Assembly: GCF_013283785.1 (NCBI RefSeq)
Contig: NZ_JABCPZ010000006.1
Coordinates: 1-64,000 of the forward strand
DNA from: Nonomuraea antri
Lineage (GTDB): Bacteria; Actinomycetota; Actinomycetes; Streptosporangiales; Streptosporangiaceae
DNA length: 64,000 bases
Reading direction: 5' to 3'
The notes under the pieces were generated by a model. That model saw nothing but the letters and a program-made list of their open reading frames with translations, made no database searches and was not told the DNA's origin. The position numbers were made by a program, and so were the translations under genes. Each line of letters starts with the position of its first letter. Position 1 is the stretch's first letter. This document shows, piece by piece, positions 8,486 through 16,899 of this stretch.

Positions 8486-10347
8486 CGGCGCTCCGATTCG
8501 CCGGTCTGCAGTGCGTACAGCTCGGCGTAGCGGCCGCGCAGCGCCAGCAACTCCTCGTGGGTGCCTTCCTCGGCGATGCGCCCGCGATGCAGCAGGCAGA
8601 TGCGGTCGGCGTGCCTGACGCTGGTCAGCCGGTGGGTGATGAGCAGCACCGTACGCTCTCCGGCGATCTTCCGCAGCGTCTCGTAGACGGCGTACTCGGC
8701 CTTGGCGTCCAGCGGGGCGGTCGGCTCGTCCCAGATCAGCACCGGGCCGTCGCGGAAGAGGCCGCGGGCCACGGCCAGGCGCTGCCACTGGCCCGCCGAC
8801 AGCTCGTGGCCGCCTCTGAACTGCTTGGACAGCAGCGTCTGCCAGCCCGAAGGCAGGTCGGCGACCAGATCGTCGGCCGCCGCCAGCACCGCCGCCGCGC
8901 GCAGCGCCCGATCCTCCGGGTCGTGCCGGTCGTGACGCCCCATGCGGACGTTGGTCCTGGCGTCGTGCGGCCAGCGGACCGGGTGCTGCGGCACCAGGAC
9001 CACCCGGTCGGCCAGCGAGTCGGGGTCGAGCTCGCCGGTGTCCAGGCCGTCCCAGCGGACGCTGCCGCTGGTCGGCCGGTAGAGCCCGGCCAGCACCCTG
9101 GCCAGGGTGGTCTTGCCCGAGCCGTTCTCGCCGACCAGCGCGATCGTCTGGCCCGCGTGGATGGTCAGGTCGATCTCCCGCAGCGCCGGGCCGGGGCTGC
9201 CGGGGTAGGTGAAGGTCACGCCGTGCAGGGTGATGCGTTCCGGGGAGCGCGGCGCCGCCGTCCCGCCGGCCGGTCGGCCCCTGGACGCGGCGTCGGCCAG
9301 GAAGTCGTGGTAGTCGGCCACGTACAGGGACTGCTCGAACAGCTGGTTGGCGGCCTGGGCGAGCTGACGCAGCGCCGCCGCGGCGACCCGGACGGCGATC
9401 ACCGCGGTGCCCGCCGCGGCCGCCGCGATCCAGCCGGCGTGCAGCATCAGCCCGAGCACGGTGAGCACCCCGGTCAGGGCCAGGCCGCCGGCCGCGCGCC
9501 CGGCGAGGCCGACGCGTGCCATGGACAGCCCGACCCTGGTCTCCTCACGCCGCAGCACGTCGGCCGCCTGGCGGTACTCGGCCAGCACGTACGGCTCGGC
9601 CTGGCAGGCCCGCAGCTCGCCGGCCGGTTCGCGTTCTGTGGCCAGCCCGCCGAGCAGGTCCACCCGCCGGTTCAGCGTGACCATGCTGCGCATGCCCGCG
9701 TAGCCGAGCCTGGCCGCCTTCAGCACCGCCCACGCCTCCGGCACCACCCCGGCCAGCAGCAACGGGACGAGCAGCGGATGCAGCACGGCCAGCCCGGCGG
9801 CCGCCGCAATCACCCCGCAGGCCGCGCCGAGCAGGTCGATGACGTTGCCGACCGCGCGGTCGAGGTGGAACAGGCCCCGGTCGCGGGCCCGGTGCAGGCC
9901 GTCGTAGAAGTCCACGTCGTCGAAGTCGGCCAGTTGCACGCCGAGCGCGGCGGCGAACAGCCGTTCCTCGGCCGCCCGGCGCAACGCCGGCTCAAGCCGG
10001 GCCCTGGCCAGCTCCACCGCCCCGGTGGCCGCGCCGCGCACCGCCACGATCGCGGCCAGCAGCACCAGGTCGGGCAGCGCCGCCACGAGCTGTTCCGGCG
10101 CCGCGCCCGAGGCCAGCAGCTCGTCCAGCACCGACGTGGTGGCCAGCAGCCCACCGGCGGTGGCCAGGCCCGCCGCGACCTGGAGCGCCAGGACGGTCAG
10201 CGCCGACCACCGCCCGCACTCCCACACCAGCCGCAACACCGGCGCCATCAGCGCGGGCAACCGCCGCAGCGAGCGCCGGGGACCGTCCTGCCTGTCCAGA
10301 TGCCAGTACGGAGTGGCCAGCTCCTCCTCCGCCTCCACGTCGCTCAC
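8482..10347 (-). CDS. lanT: ABC exporter (permease-ATPase fusion) for the lanthipeptide
   Basis: The 621-residue half transporter has five or six membrane helices in the first 330 residues, then an ATPase with Walker A GENGSGKTT (about 405), signature LSAGQWQRLAVARG (about 515) and Walker B VLIWDEPTAPLD. It lacks an N-terminal C39 peptidase domain, so unlike many type 2 LanT proteins it cannot cut the leader itself; a separate protease must do so. Starts overlap at both ends by ATGA (with lanM upstream and the flavoenzyme downstream), so the three are translationally coupled. Confidence 0.9.
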   Translation of the reverse strand: MSDVEAEEELATPYWHLDRQDGPRRSLRRLPALMAPVLRLVWECGRWSALTVLALQVAAGLATAGGLLATTSVLDELLASGAAPEQLVAALPDLVLLAAIVAVRGAATGAVELARARLEPALRRAAEERLFAAALGVQLADFDDVDFYDGLHRARDRGLFHLDRAVGNVIDLLGAACGVIAAAAGLAVLHPLLVPLLLAGVVPEAWAVLKAARLGYAGMRSMVTLNRRVDLLGGLATEREPAGELRACQAEPYVLAEYRQAADVLRREETRVGLSMARVGLAGRAAGGLALTGVLTVLGLMLHAGWIAAAAAGTAVIAVRVAAAALRQLAQAANQLFEQSLYVADYHDFLADAASRGRPAGGTAAPRSPERITLHGVTFTYPGSPGPALREIDLTIHAGQTIALVGENGSGKTTLARVLAGLYRPTSGSVRWDGLDTGELDPDSLADRVVLVPQHPVRWPHDARTNVRMGRHDRHDPEDRALRAAAVLAAADDLVADLPSGWQTLLSKQFRGGHELSAGQWQRLAVARGLFRDGPVLIWDEPTAPLDAKAEYAVYETLRKIAGERTVLLITHRLTSVRHADRICLLHRGRIAEEGTHEELLALRGRYAELYALQTGESERR

Positions 10348-13202
10348 TCCAGGTCCGGCAGCAGGACGGAAGGCAGCCGGCAGTCCGGGTGCATGCGCAG
10401 CAACTGGTAGGCCACGCCGCCCAGGCCGGGCAGCAGGCCGGGGGCGAAGGCGTCCCTGGCCAGGCCGCTGACCGGGCCGTTGGCTTCGAGGCTGCCCAGG
10501 ATGTGCGCGGCCATCCGGTCATGCTCGACCGGTGCGACCCCGGCCGCGCGGGCGTGCTCGATCACCTCCCAGGAGCCGAGGTCGCCGTGGCAGAGCGTGT
10601 GGTTCCAGCCGGTGCCGTCGGCCCAGCAGGACGCGGCGGCCCGCTTCAGCCTGTCGCGCCAGACCTTGCCGTCTTCCGCGTGGGCCAGCTGGTCGGCGGC
10701 GACGATCCCGACCCCGCCGGCGCCGTGGCACCAGGCGGCGGCGGTCAAGCCGTCGCCGCGCAGGTCCACCCAGCCGTGCTGGTCCTGGTCGTAGAGCGTG
10801 TCCTCGTAGGCGAACGCCGACTCGGCCAGCCGCCGGAACTCCGGTCGAGCCGAAGCCGGGGTCGCGGTCTGTTCCGCGGCTGCCAGCCGTGACAGCGCCC
10901 AGCCGATGCCGGTCGCGCCGTGCGCCAGCCCGCCGAGGCCCTGCGGGAAACGCGGGCTGGGCCAGCAGACCCCGCCGGGCCGGTACTCGGCCAGCCCCGC
11001 CAGCCGGGTGCCGATCGAGCCCGCCAGCTCGGCCCACCGCGCTTCGCCGGCGCACTCGCCCAGCCGCAGCAGCGGGACGATCGCCCCGGCCATGCCGGAG
11101 AGCAGGTCGTAGCCGTCGTCGGCGTCGATCGCGTCGGGGAGCAGCCCGGCCAGCGCGCGGGCGCGTTCCAGCGCCTCGTCCCCGGCCGCGCCGAGCGCCC
11201 GCAGTTGCAGCCAGCCCCACACCTGGGAGGCGATCCCGAGGTAGGCGCCGGGCGGTTCAGGCCGCGTCCTGATGTCCTCGCGCCGCTTGTCCGCGTCGCT
11301 GTCCTCCATGCGGCGGATGGTGGTCAGTACCGCCCGCAGGAGTCCGGGCAGCTCGTCGATCGGCTCGGCCCGGCCCGCCTCGACCTCCTGGAGGTAGCCG
11401 GTCAGCAGGATCGCCACGCCGTGCGCGCCGCCGTACAGGTCGGCGGCCAGCGGTTGCACGGCCCAGCCGGTCGGACTCAGCACCGGGGTGATCCAGGTGA
11501 CCGTGCCGTCCGCGCCGCGTACCGCGCTGTCCAGCACGCCGCGCAGGACCCCGGCCGCCGCCGCCCGCCGCCGGGGCTCCAGATCCTCGGTCCGGATCAG
11601 CCCGGGGGAGAGCTGCGCGTCCTCCGGCATCCAGCCCTCGTTGAGGTACGCGCTGACCAGGGCAGCCTGCGCCACCCGGCGATCCAGGCCGTGGTCACGG
11701 GCGCGCCAGCGCGACACCGCGTCGGCGATCAGGTCGAGCTCGGGCCCGCACCGCGTGTCGCCCGGGCCGCGCAGCACGCCGACGCGCGGCGTGGTGTCGA
11801 ACATCGGGATGTCGCCGTGGCACAGCTCGTCCACCTCGGCGGCGATGACGGCCGCGTCGCCGGGCGCGCCCGGCACGTTCTGCGACATCCTGGCCAGCAG
11901 CGCGGCGGCCTTCGCCCGGGCCGGCGCCTCGTCGTGCAGCGCGACCGGGTGCCAGAGCATGCGGCTCAGCTCGGCGTACGACTCGGTGGAGCGCAGCACC
12001 GCGCGCACCGGGCAGTCGGCGAACGGCGCGAGCAGCGGCTCCAGCTTGCCCGACCGGTCCAGCTCGGTCAGGCGGCCGTCGAGCTCGTCGAACCCGGCGA
12101 TGATCACGTCCCAGTAGCTGCCGAGCACCGGCTCGGGGCTGGGATGGTTGGCGGCGGGCGGCAGTTCCACCCGTTCGGTGCCCATGCGCGGGCTGTCGGT
12201 GCCCGCGTCGAGCACCACCGGCAGCTCCACCTCCGGCTGCTGGCCGGGCAGCGCGCCGACGGCCGAGACGTCCACGCCCCGCCAGCCCAGCGCCACCCCG
12301 CGCCCGGGGAGCAGCCCGGTACGCATCACGGACGTGTCCACCAGCTCCACCGCCAGGTCGACGGCCTGGCCGTAGCCGGAGGGCCGCGCGGTGGCGTGCG
12401 GGGTGAACAGGCTCTCGCAGTCGACGACCACCGGGTGCGGCCCGGCCGCGATGAGGTTCTCCGCGTGCAGGTCGCTGCCGCCGAGCAGGCGCATCAGCGC
12501 CAGCCAGTGGCCCATGCCCCGGTAGAACGCGCGCAGCTCTGTGGCGTCGGCGCAGTGGCGGTGCTCGATGTGCTCGGCCCAGCCGTAGCCGTCCCTGGTC
12601 ACCACGGCGGGCACGCGCATGGTGGATTCGCCCAGGTGGGGCAGCAGTTCGGTGAGCGCGGCGTCCACGGCCAGCGAGCGCGGCTTGTAGACGACCCGGC
12701 CGTCGGCGGCGTGCAGCGAGATGACGGTCTGCCCGCCCCGGTGACTGTCCCCTGCGCCGAACTCGACGCGTTCGAGCTCGCCTTCGGGAGCTCCGGGCAG
12801 GACGGTCATCGCCCGCCGATCGGCGGCGAACCGCTCGGCGAAGTGGCCGGCGGCCGTGCAGCGGTGGGCGATCAGCGTCGTGAGCCTGTCCACCATGCCC
12901 GGGTACGGCCCGTTCATGGCGTCCCAGAAGGCGGGCTCCGCCACGCTCCGCTTCCACTCCTCCCACCGGGCGGCGGGGTCGGCGGCGGTCAGGCGGCCGG
13001 AGATCCTGGCGGCGTTCAGTTCTAGCACCAGCACTCTGGTGATCTTGCGGCGGACGTCCTCGTCGACGGATCGGGCGGCGCCGGCCAATATCACGGCGCG
13101 CTCGGCCGCGGCGAGGCCGGTGAGCGCCCCCAGCCGGGCCTCCAGGTCGGCCAGGGCCGGTCCGATCAGTGGGTCCAGCGGAGGGTCGAACTCACCGGCC
13201 AT
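10344..13202 (-). CDS. lanM: Type 2 lanthipeptide synthetase LanM
   Basis: The 952-residue enzyme has the DUF4135 dehydratase domain (GDSHRGGQ near 165, VVYKPRSL, GGSDLHAENLIA near 245) that phosphorylates and eliminates Ser/Thr, and a LanC-like cyclase domain in the C-terminal third with zinc ligands in WCHGAGG (about 823) and LCHGDLG (about 869). Length and domain order are normal for LanM. It follows the precursor gene by 16 bp and overlaps the exporter by ATGA. A companion protease, a second LanM and an obvious immunity protein are missing from the locus. Confidence 0.95.
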   Translation of the reverse strand: MAGEFDPPLDPLIGPALADLEARLGALTGLAAAERAVILAGAARSVDEDVRRKITRVLVLELNAARISGRLTAADPAARWEEWKRSVAEPAFWDAMNGPYPGMVDRLTTLIAHRCTAAGHFAERFAADRRAMTVLPGAPEGELERVEFGAGDSHRGGQTVISLHAADGRVVYKPRSLAVDAALTELLPHLGESTMRVPAVVTRDGYGWAEHIEHRHCADATELRAFYRGMGHWLALMRLLGGSDLHAENLIAAGPHPVVVDCESLFTPHATARPSGYGQAVDLAVELVDTSVMRTGLLPGRGVALGWRGVDVSAVGALPGQQPEVELPVVLDAGTDSPRMGTERVELPPAANHPSPEPVLGSYWDVIIAGFDELDGRLTELDRSGKLEPLLAPFADCPVRAVLRSTESYAELSRMLWHPVALHDEAPARAKAAALLARMSQNVPGAPGDAAVIAAEVDELCHGDIPMFDTTPRVGVLRGPGDTRCGPELDLIADAVSRWRARDHGLDRRVAQAALVSAYLNEGWMPEDAQLSPGLIRTEDLEPRRRAAAAGVLRGVLDSAVRGADGTVTWITPVLSPTGWAVQPLAADLYGGAHGVAILLTGYLQEVEAGRAEPIDELPGLLRAVLTTIRRMEDSDADKRREDIRTRPEPPGAYLGIASQVWGWLQLRALGAAGDEALERARALAGLLPDAIDADDGYDLLSGMAGAIVPLLRLGECAGEARWAELAGSIGTRLAGLAEYRPGGVCWPSPRFPQGLGGLAHGATGIGWALSRLAAAEQTATPASARPEFRRLAESAFAYEDTLYDQDQHGWVDLRGDGLTAAAWCHGAGGVGIVAADQLAHAEDGKVWRDRLKRAAASCWADGTGWNHTLCHGDLGSWEVIEHARAAGVAPVEHDRMAAHILGSLEANGPVSGLARDAFAPGLLPGLGGVAYQLLRMHPDCRLPSVLLPDLE

Positions 13203-13218
13203 GTGCTTCCGTCCCGGC

Positions 13219-13407
13219 TCAGCAGCAGTAACGGGTGCGGGAGGCCGAGCAGGCGGTTCCGCACTTGCCTGAGTAGCCGGGTCCGGTCATCGTGATCTCG
13301 GACTCGATGTACATGCCGGGCAGCAGCGGGCCCACCGGGCTGTCCGGCTCGTCGCCGGCCCTCCAGGCGGCGATGATCTCCTCGGCCCTCTCGAGGGTGA
13401 CGGTCAT
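13219..13407 (-). CDS. lanA: Lanthipeptide precursor peptide
   Basis: The 62-residue peptide begins at the ATG at 13407, 7 bases after GGGAG; the longer frame to 13455 lacks a ribosome site. The leader is acidic and helical (MTVTLERAEEIIAAWR) and runs to about residue 40. The putative core from T41 holds T41, S46, T51, S54, S56, T58 and C49, C53, C61, C62, ending in a CC pair; four Cys and six Ser/Thr allow up to four (methyl)lanthionine rings. There is no double-Gly cut site, in line with the missing C39 peptidase; the LLPG stretch at 28-31 is in the leader. The core does not match nisin, mersacidin, cinnamycin or labyrinthopeptin patterns that I know. Confidence 0.88.
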   Translation of the reverse strand: MTVTLERAEEIIAAWRAGDEPDSPVGPLLPGMYIESEITMTGPGYSGKCGTACSASRTRYCC

Positions 13408-13500
13408 GCTTGCTCCCTTCTCGGACTTGGCGTCATCGTGCGATGGGGGCTTCATGACCGGTAGCCGCCATAACTGCGCACTTGACAGGACATTCCGGAT

Positions 13501-14142
13501 ATGAGACAGACAGGCGTGATCACCCTTTCTGTAGTCGACGATGACCGGATGCTCATCGAAGGCCTGGCCGCCTGGCTGGCCGGGGTACCCGACATCCGGC
13601 TGACCGGCCGCGCCGCCACCGTCGCCGAACTGCTCGAAACCGAGCGGTCACCGGCCGACGTGGTGCTGCTCGACCTGCTGCTCGCCGACCGCTCCGACCC
13701 CGTGCAGAACGTCCGCACCCTGGTCGGACGAGGCCGGCGCGTACTGGTCGTGAGCGTGGTGACCTCGGGCGACGTGGCCAGGCAGATGATCGACGCGGGC
13801 GCCGGCGGATACCTCACCAAGGACCACGACCTGGCCGCGCTCGTGGCCAAGGTGCGGGAGGTGGCGAAGGAGGAAGTGGCCATCTCCCGCGAACTGGCGC
13901 TCGGCTGGCTGGCCGACCGCGACGGCGACCGTCCCGTCCTGTCCCCGCAGGAGCGGGCGGTGCTGCTCGCCTACGCCTCCGGCATGACGCTCACCGCGGC
14001 CGCCCGCAGCGCCGGGGTGCAGCCGGGAACCGCCAAGAACTACCTCGAACGGGTCAAGGACAAGTACCGCAAGGCGGGACGTCCGGCGTACACGAAGCTG
14101 GAGCTCGCCACCCGTGTCAGAGAGGACGGCCTGGCCACGTGA
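13501..14142 (+). CDS. LuxR/NarL-type response regulator beside the lanthipeptide operon
   Basis: The 213-residue protein has a receiver domain (acidic DDD near residue 13, phosphorylated Asp in VVLLDLLL near 58, Lys in GYLTKDHD near 105) and a C-terminal helix-turn-helix starting LSPQERAVLLAYASGMT. The recognition part (TAAARSAGVQPGTAKNYLERVKDKY) is an unusual version of the GerE fold seen in a subset of actinomycete regulators. It is divergent from lanA with a 93-bp gap and convergent with the sensor kinase, which it overlaps by 26 bp, so it probably controls the lanthipeptide operon. Confidence 0.85.
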   Translation: MRQTGVITLSVVDDDRMLIEGLAAWLAGVPDIRLTGRAATVAELLETERSPADVVLLDLLLADRSDPVQNVRTLVGRGRRVLVVSVVTSGDVARQMIDAGAGGYLTKDHDLAALVAKVREVAKEEVAISRELALGWLADRDGDRPVLSPQERAVLLAYASGMTLTAAARSAGVQPGTAKNYLERVKDKYRKAGRPAYTKLELATRVREDGLAT

Positions 14143-15430
14143 GCTCCACGCACACGCCTTCACCCGGCGCCGTGATGACCTCCGCGCCGCCGCCCACCTC
14201 GCGCAGCCGACCGACCACGGAGGAGCGCAGCCCGTAGCCCGGCTCGACCCGGGCGGGGTCGAAGCCCTTGCCGCGGTCGACCACCCGGACGGTGATCACG
14301 CCGTCCACGGCGACGGCGGTCAGCCAGGCCTCCCGCTCACCGGAGTGCCTGGCCACGTTGTTGAGCGCCTCCGCGCAGGCCTCGGCCATGGCCATCGCCA
14401 CCTCGGCGGGCGGGCCGCCGTGCCTTGCCCCGTGCGAGGCTTCGGGCGGATCGGCGGTCGAGACCGCGGGCGAGTCTTCGCCCGGGAGTGCCTCGGCGGC
14501 GTAGTGCACGCACAGGCCCAGCCCGGCCGCCCTGGCCACGGCCCTGGCCAGGCCGTTGCTCAGCCCGGTCGCCGGGCCTGCCGCGTCCTGCCTGATCAGC
14601 GTGCGCACGTAGGCCGCGTCGGCCGCGCACCTGCGCCGGACCTCCTCCGTATGGTGATCGAGCCCGCCGCGCGCGATCGCGGTCAGCGTGGCCAGCACGG
14701 TGTCGTGCAACTGCCGGTAGTGCGCCAGCCTGGCCTGCTCGGCGACGCGCTCGGCGACCCGTTCCGCCTCGGCCGCCAGCCGCTGCTCGGCCAGCCGGTC
14801 CAGGCGCGTGGCCTGGGCGGCCAGGTAGCGGCGGATGAAGAACACGATCACCGCGAACCACACGTAGCTGTTGAGCCGCACGGCCAGCTCCAGCCCGGCG
14901 GGGAAGCGCTCGCCCAGGTCGCCGGCGTGCGCGATCGCGTAGACCCCGACGGGCGGCAGCAGCGCGGTGATCTGGATCGGCCGCTCGCACACCGCGCCGA
15001 TCAACGCCCCGGTCGCCAGCAGGGCGTGCGAGGACCAGTTCGTTATGCACGAGGTCGACGCGGGCACGCAGACGTCGGTCACCCCGATCATGAACACGCA
15101 GGTGGCCAGGACGTCGATCAACACGGCCCTGATGGGGAACCAGCCGCGCCGCGCGACCCAGTGGAACAGCACCACGTTCCAGGCCAGGGCCAGCGTGAGC
15201 AGCACCGCGTTGCGCGCCGGGGAGGAGAAGAGCACTTCGTGCGAGAACAGGCTCGCGCACGCCGGCAGCAGGTAGCTGAGCCGCTGCAACAGCAGCAGCA
15301 TGGCGACGAATCTGCGTACCCGCTCGCCGCTCGGCATGGAGGCCAGGAACAGCGGATCGCGCCACCCGAGCGAGCCCCGCCCGCGCGGTGCGGGCTGCTC
15401 GGCGGGGTTGTGCCCGGGTGATGGCTGCAT
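14117..15430 (-). CDS. Sensor histidine kinase (HisKA_3 type)
   Basis: The 437-residue protein has about six transmembrane helices in the first 190 residues, a coiled dimerisation helix, the phosphoacceptor His in YRQLHDTVLATL (about 240), and an HATPase domain with N-box EALNNVARHSG (about 350) and DRGKGFD (about 395). No extracellular sensing domain is present, so the signal is read by the membrane part. It probably phosphorylates the convergent response regulator, whose 3' end it overlaps by 26 bp. Confidence 0.85.
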   Translation of the reverse strand: MQPSPGHNPAEQPAPRGRGSLGWRDPLFLASMPSGERVRRFVAMLLLLQRLSYLLPACASLFSHEVLFSSPARNAVLLTLALAWNVVLFHWVARRGWFPIRAVLIDVLATCVFMIGVTDVCVPASTSCITNWSSHALLATGALIGAVCERPIQITALLPPVGVYAIAHAGDLGERFPAGLELAVRLNSYVWFAVIVFFIRRYLAAQATRLDRLAEQRLAAEAERVAERVAEQARLAHYRQLHDTVLATLTAIARGGLDHHTEEVRRRCAADAAYVRTLIRQDAAGPATGLSNGLARAVARAAGLGLCVHYAAEALPGEDSPAVSTADPPEASHGARHGGPPAEVAMAMAEACAEALNNVARHSGEREAWLTAVAVDGVITVRVVDRGKGFDPARVEPGYGLRSSVVGRLREVGGGAEVITAPGEGVCVELTWPGRPL

Positions 15431-15570
15431 GTGAAGCGACGCCCTTCTACGGAGCCGGCTTCAAAGATCCACCGTGGCCGGTGGGGATCTCAAGGGCAGG
15501 CCGGATACGGACGTCCGAGTTCCCGCAATAGCGTCCGCTCCCTGCCCCCGGCATGCCGCCGTTCGATCAG

Positions 15571-15630
15571 GACGTGATCAGTGCGCTCAGGATGTGATCA
15601 GTGCACTCCGGACGCGATCAGTGCTCAGTG
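15571..15630. repeat. Three imperfect 20-bp direct repeats at the 3' end of folE
   Basis: Units GACGTGATCAGTGCGCTCAG, GATGTGATCAGTGCACTCCG and GACGCGATCAGTGCTCAGTG follow one another; the last runs over the folE stop codon. Each contains TGATCA or CGATCA followed by GTGC. The role is unknown. Confidence 0.7.
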
Positions 15631-16362
15631 CACTCCGGTGAGCGCGAAGAACTCCTGCCTGGTGGCCGGGTCGTCGCGGTGCAGGCCGAGCAGCGCGGAG
15701 GTGACCGTACGGGCGCCGGCGGCCCGTACCCCGCGCAGCGACATGCACAGGTGCTCGGCCTCGAGCACCACCGCGACGCCCTTGGCGTGCAGGTTGCGCT
15801 GCAGGCAGTCGGCGACCTGCTGGGTCAGCCGCTCCTGGACGTGCAGGCCGCGCGCGTAGTGCTCGACCACCCTGGCCAGCTTCGACAGCCCGACGATCCG
15901 CTCGGCCGGCAAATAGCCGATGTGCGCCACGCCGTGGAACGGCAGCAGGTGGTGCTCGCACAGCGAGCGGAACGGCACGTCGCGGACGAGGACCAACTCG
16001 TCGTAGCCGCCCTCGTTCGGGAAGGTGGTGAGGGTGAACGGTTCGGGTTCGAGCAGTTCGGCGAACGCGCCGGCGACCCGTCTTGGGGTGTCGCGCAGGT
16101 GCGGGGACTCCACGTCCTGCCCGAGCGCGGCCAGCAGGCGGCGTACGGCGTCGGCGGCGGCGTCCAGGTCGATCGGCGCGACCTCGCGCGCCAGCCGCAG
16201 ATGCGGCACCCGATGGGCTTCCGCATGAGCCACCCGATCGGCCGCCACCCGATCGGCCGCCACCCGATCGGCCGCCACCCGATCGGCCGCCGCCAGTTCG
16301 GCGGCGATCAGGTGGTGGTCCGCTTCCGCGCGCGGGTTCGCCGTGTCCACGTGCCGGTTCAC
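15625..16362 (-). CDS. folE: GTP cyclohydrolase I
   Basis: The 245-residue enzyme makes 7,8-dihydroneopterin triphosphate from GTP, the first step to folate and to pterins or deazapurines. Family motifs are all present: DTPRRVAGAF, the zinc ligands in SLCEHHLLPF (about 135) and the third Cys in AEHLCMSLRG (about 207), GLSKLARVVE and RLTQQVADCL. The N-terminus is extended by an ADRVA repeat coded by four perfect 15-bp tandem repeats. The ATG overlaps the upstream DoxX-like stop as ATGA. Folate genes are not nearby, so this may be a second folE serving a special pterin or a stress response. Confidence 0.95.
   Translation of the reverse strand: MNRHVDTANPRAEADHHLIAAELAAADRVAADRVAADRVAADRVAHAEAHRVPHLRLAREVAPIDLDAAADAVRRLLAALGQDVESPHLRDTPRRVAGAFAELLEPEPFTLTTFPNEGGYDELVLVRDVPFRSLCEHHLLPFHGVAHIGYLPAERIVGLSKLARVVEHYARGLHVQERLTQQVADCLQRNLHAKGVAVVLEAEHLCMSLRGVRAAGARTVTSALLGLHRDDPATRQEFFALTGVH
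16231..16290. repeat. Four perfect 15-bp tandem repeats inside folE
   Basis: CACCCGATCGGCCGC occurs four times without change at 16231, 16246, 16261 and 16276, with degenerate flanking copies. On the coding strand it gives repeats of A-D-R-V-A in the N-terminal extension of FolE. The perfect identity and unit length divisible by three point to recent in-frame slippage. Confidence 0.9.
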
Positions 16363-16790
16363 CGCGATCCCGGACGGTGGGCGGCGGCGGCCAGACGCGC
16401 CAGGCAGAGCGCGCCGAGCAGCAGCCCGAAGTCGCGCAGCGCCACGTCGTAGAAGTTCCCGAGCAGCAGCAGGTTGACGATGATGCCGCCGAGCCAGGCG
16501 GCCACGAGGTAGCCGCCGAACCTGGGCAGCACCGCCACCACCAGCCCGGCGACGATCTCGATGACCCCGACGGCCAGCATGGCCTGGTGCGCGGTGCCGG
16601 GGACGATGCCGTCGATGGCCGGGGCGAGGTACTGGTCCCAGTCGGTGAGCATCCCGGCGAACTTGTCGAGCCCGAACAGGATCGGGGCGACGGTGAACCC
16701 GATGCGCAGGAGCCAGAACCCCTGCAGGGCCGGGTCGGCCTTCACCTGCTCCAGCGACGGGACGGATCTTGATACGGCGTTTCCTGCCAT
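16359..16790 (-). CDS. DoxX-like four-helix membrane protein
   Basis: The 143-residue protein has four hydrophobic segments and the LRIGFTVAPILFGLDKF entry and VGVIEIVAGLVVA middle typical of DoxX-like membrane proteins. I chose the ATG at 16790 because AAGGAG lies five bases upstream. Its stop overlaps the folE start as ATGA, so it is the first gene of a two-gene operon under the promoter and operator at 16800-16867. Some DoxX proteins work in redox or sulfur metabolism; its role with folE is unknown. Confidence 0.8.
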   Translation of the reverse strand: MAGNAVSRSVPSLEQVKADPALQGFWLLRIGFTVAPILFGLDKFAGMLTDWDQYLAPAIDGIVPGTAHQAMLAVGVIEIVAGLVVAVLPRFGGYLVAAWLGGIIVNLLLLGNFYDVALRDFGLLLGALCLARLAAAAHRPGSR

Positions 16791-16799
16791 GACGACTCC

Positions 16800-16867
16800 T
16801 TCTAACGGATACAAATCTTGACGTTAGAACTGAGGTCGCATTTCGTCAATACATGTGTCCGTTAGAA
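16800..16867. promoter_or_regulatory. Operator and divergent promoters between DoxX-folE and SufR-like regulator
   Basis: TTCTAACGGATACA (16800-16813) and TGTGTCCGTTAGAA (16854-16867) are inverted copies matching at 13 of 14 bases. A third half copy CGTTAGAA lies at 16822-16829. A minus-strand promoter TTGACG (16849-16844) with 17-bp spacing to TAACGT (16826-16821) drives the DoxX-folE operon, and its -10 lies in the third copy. A plus-strand -10 candidate TAGAAT (16863-16868) lies in the second arm, so a regulator bound here would control both sides. Confidence 0.75.
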
Positions 16868-16899
16868 TGGGAGCGTCATCAGGAACCGGGAGGCAAGCG

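Noticed and set aside
13408-13500. TTGACA at 13482 as promoter of the response regulator
   Set aside because: The -10 at correct spacing would fall inside the gene after its start, and no TATAAT-like box is there.
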